The notes beneath the pieces were generated by a model that did no database searches, was not told the origin of the DNA, and worked only from the letters and a program-made list of their open reading frames with translations. Positions 3,469 to 5,203 of a stretch of DNA of 5,203 nt are shown here, piece after piece (within the stretch, counting starts at the first letter, position 1; each line of letters begins with the position of its first letter). Location of the stretch: NCBI GenBank assembly GCA_024278645.1, contig JAJRST010000436.1, positions 1 to 5,203 of the forward strand. Direction: 5' to 3'. Position numbers and translations under genes: made by a program. The DNA is from a bacterium. Its GTDB lineage: Bacteria; Zhuqueibacterota; Zhuqueibacteria; Residuimicrobiales; Krinioviventaceae.

Positions 3469-5203
3469 ATGTCAACAAGAATCATCGTTTTGTTTGTTTT
3501 GTGCTTTGTCATTAGCGGATTTGTTCCGGCTAATACGTCAGACGTTCCCTGGCTTCCCATCGGCATGAATGTTGACTCTCATAACTATTGGACGAAATCG
3601 CTGATTTTCAATGACGTCATCAAAACGGCGAGCAAATGGATCAGTTTTAACGCCGAAGGGAGTTCTCCCTGGGATACGGAGCTGGCCGACAAAATCGACT
3701 ATGACTCCACCGGTTGGCCGCTGGTCATTCCCTTTGCGCCGGAAGGCGAAGCGCCGCAAAAAGTGCGTTTTCTCATCAACAACAACTACAAAGGCGACTA
3801 TGTGCTGCTCTTCGACGGTCGGGGGCGCATCACCATCAACGGCGGCGTCAATCATGAAAAAGTGAATGACAACAAATACAATGTCGAATTGACCGGCGAG
3901 GGCGGCCATGTGTGGATCGATGTTCACGAGTCCTCCGAAGGGAATCACATTAGCAATATGCGCCTGATTCCGCAGGGCTGGGAGCGCGATGAGGCCAATA
4001 TGCCGGTGTTCCATGAAAAATATGTACAAGGATTGCGACCGTTTCATGCCATCCGCTTTATGAATTGGATGAACATCAACGGTTCCGAGCAAAAAGAGTG
4101 GTCGGATCGCGTCAAACCGTGGTCCTTTTCACAGGCGCGGCGCAACGGCGTGGCCATCGAATACGCGATCATGCTGTGCAACCGGTTGGGGGCGGACGCC
4201 TGGTTCTGCGTGCCGCACCAGGCGGACGACGACTATATCACGCGGTTTGCCGAACTGGTGCGGGACAGTCTCGATCCGACGCTCAAGGTCTATGTGGAAT
4301 ACTCCAACGAAGTGTGGAACTGGGGCTTTGCGCAATCGCATTACATCCTGGATAACGCGCCGGGACATAACAACCGTTACGTCATTGACAATTTAAAGAC
4401 CATCAACCCGCAGCGCGCCGATCATCCTGAAAAGGACGCCTATATGATGCAGCGAACCTTTCGCCTGTGGTCGCAGGCGTTCGCCGACGAACCGCATCGC
4501 TTGGTGCGCGTAGCCGCCGGGCAACATGCCTGGGTGGACAACTCCAGGCGCATCCTCAAATATCTGTTCAAAAGGGACCGGCACGGCGCCCCAGTGTCCG
4601 GCGGCGCCTATGAAACCAGCAGCGGCGCCGGCTGCGACGCCTTTGCCGTGGGCGGCTATTTTAATTTCAGAAAAGAGCACCACGAAGCGTGGAACAACAT
4701 GAATCCCGCCGAGGTCACCGCGGAGATGATCATCGACTCGGTTTTCGCCGTGTTCGACGAAACCACCGGCGCCTGGAGCGAGCAGACGGCGCGATATGTC
4801 AAGGCTTGGGACGTGGACTATCTCGTCTATGAAGGCGGCCAGCATATACAACCGTGGCGGCAAGGCGAGTGGAGCTACAACCAGGCGGTGTGGGATGCGC
4901 AGATTCATCCGCGCATGTATGACCTGTACATGAAAAATTTTGCGCTGCACGCCGCCCCGGAGGTAAACTGCACATTGTTCATGGCCTACAGCTATATCAG
5001 TGAACGCGAGTCGCGCTGGGGATCCTGGGGCCACCTGGAATCGATCGAGCAGATCGGCGCGGCGGATTACATGACCATCGCGCCAAAATACCAGGCGCTT
5101 TTGGATGCCAACAGCGAGTTCCCGACAGATGTCAAAAGCGAAAATGCACGCCCGGAGGGATATCGTCTGCGCAATTATCCCAATCCTTTCAATGCGGAGA
5201 CGA
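3469..5203 (+). CDS. Secreted putative clan GH-A-like glycoside hydrolase with T9SS sorting tail, 578 codons; 3' end outside window
   Basis: The start follows a good ribosome site (AGGGAGAG). Residues 1-21 form a signal peptide (one Arg, hydrophobic core IIVLFVLCFVISGF, cleavage near VPA-NT). About 25-170 looks like a beta-rich accessory domain. From about 175 a TIM-barrel-like region carries the pattern FHAIRFMNWMNING, a following W..R, LCNRLGADAWFCVPHQADDDY, and YVEYSNEVWNWGF with the NE pair at 280-281. YEGGQH follows with Glu455. In clan GH-A enzymes the acid/base is the Glu of an NE pair and the nucleophile is a later Glu near the end of beta-7, so Glu281 and Glu455 are the candidate pair. 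This pattern recurs in large secreted proteins often labelled cellulose-binding or hypothetical; I know of no characterised member. The last residues, GYRLRNYPNPFNAET (564-578), begin a Por/T9SS type A sorting domain that continues outside the window. The protein is therefore predicted to cross the outer membrane and be released or surface-anchored. Carbohydrate hydrolysis is inferred. Confidence 0.8.
   Translation, partial: MSTRIIVLFVLCFVISGFVPANTSDVPWLPIGMNVDSHNYWTKSLIFNDVIKTASKWISFNAEGSSPWDTELADKIDYDSTGWPLVIPFAPEGEAPQKVRFLINNNYKGDYVLLFDGRGRITINGGVNHEKVNDNKYNVELTGEGGHVWIDVHESSEGNHISNMRLIPQGWERDEANMPVFHEKYVQGLRPFHAIRFMNWMNINGSEQKEWSDRVKPWSFSQARRNGVAIEYAIMLCNRLGADAWFCVPHQADDDYITRFAELVRDSLDPTLKVYVEYSNEVWNWGFAQSHYILDNAPGHNNRYVIDNLKTINPQRADHPEKDAYMMQRTFRLWSQAFADEPHRLVRVAAGQHAWVDNSRRILKYLFKRDRHGAPVSGGAYETSSGAGCDAFAVGGYFNFRKEHHEAWNNMNPAEVTAEMIIDSVFAVFDETTGAWSEQTARYVKAWDVDYLVYEGGQHIQPWRQGEWSYNQAVWDAQIHPRMYDLYMKNFALHAAPEVNCTLFMAYSYISERESRWGSWGHLESIEQIGAADYMTIAPKYQALLDANSEFPTDVKSENARPEGYRLRNYPNPFNAET
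5161..5203 (+). other. Start of T9SS type A C-terminal sorting signal (truncated by window edge)
   Basis: The residues YRLRNYPNPFNAET at the end of the hydrolase match the opening strand of the Por secretion system C-terminal domain, whose hallmark is NYPNPFN. A full domain is about 70-90 residues; only the first 14 or so are visible. It implies that the genome encodes a type IX secretion system or a related system, and it is the best taxonomic clue in the window. Confidence 0.78.

Noticed and set aside
3538..5034. Minus-strand frames of 79-213 codons and plus-strand frames of 84-96 codons within the hydrolase gene
   Set aside because: All overlap the 578-codon open frame, which has a signal peptide, conserved motifs and a sorting domain.

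Overview
The window looks like chromosomal DNA from a bacterium of the FCB superphylum (Bacteroidota relatives such as Calditrichota, KSB1 or Ignavibacteria-like lineages). This is inferred from three things: the last gene runs into a Por/T9SS-type C-terminal sorting signal (NYPNPFN motif) at the window edge; two or three upstream regions carry TTTG-N18/19-TAnnTTTG promoters of Bacteroidota type; and coding is moderately GC-rich with clear Shine-Dalgarno sites, which fits the non-Bacteroidia branches of the group. No species can be named.

Layout. Positions 441 to 1 (minus strand) hold the 5' part of a CDP-glycerol glycerophosphotransferase-like gene that starts at TTG and leaves the window. 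Positions 442-987 are a divergent intergenic region with a promoter for each flanking gene. Between the promoters is a dense mosaic of palindromes, including five 26-bp tandem units. Positions 988-1449 encode a GNAT-family acetyltransferase that ends in a likely terminator. Then three plus-strand genes lie close together: a secreted right-handed beta-helix protein (1534-2874), a metal-dependent cyclase/kynurenine-formamidase-like gene (2878-3438), and a secreted putative glycoside hydrolase with a T9SS tail (3469 to beyond the end).

The most notable point is in the cyclase gene. Its reading frame is closed by a TAA at 3313-3315, yet the same frame continues for 40 more codons with a recognisable C-terminal half of the final domain. 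The TAA sits where the family has the Glu of its ENL motif, a predicted metal ligand, so one base change from GAA explains it.

The beta-helix protein and the hydrolase both have export signals and polysaccharide-active folds. Together with the glycerophosphotransferase-like gene this suggests a cell-surface or extracellular glycan locus. The joint role is inference; no substrate can be read from the sequence. I saw no tRNA, rRNA, CRISPR array, transposase or prophage gene.
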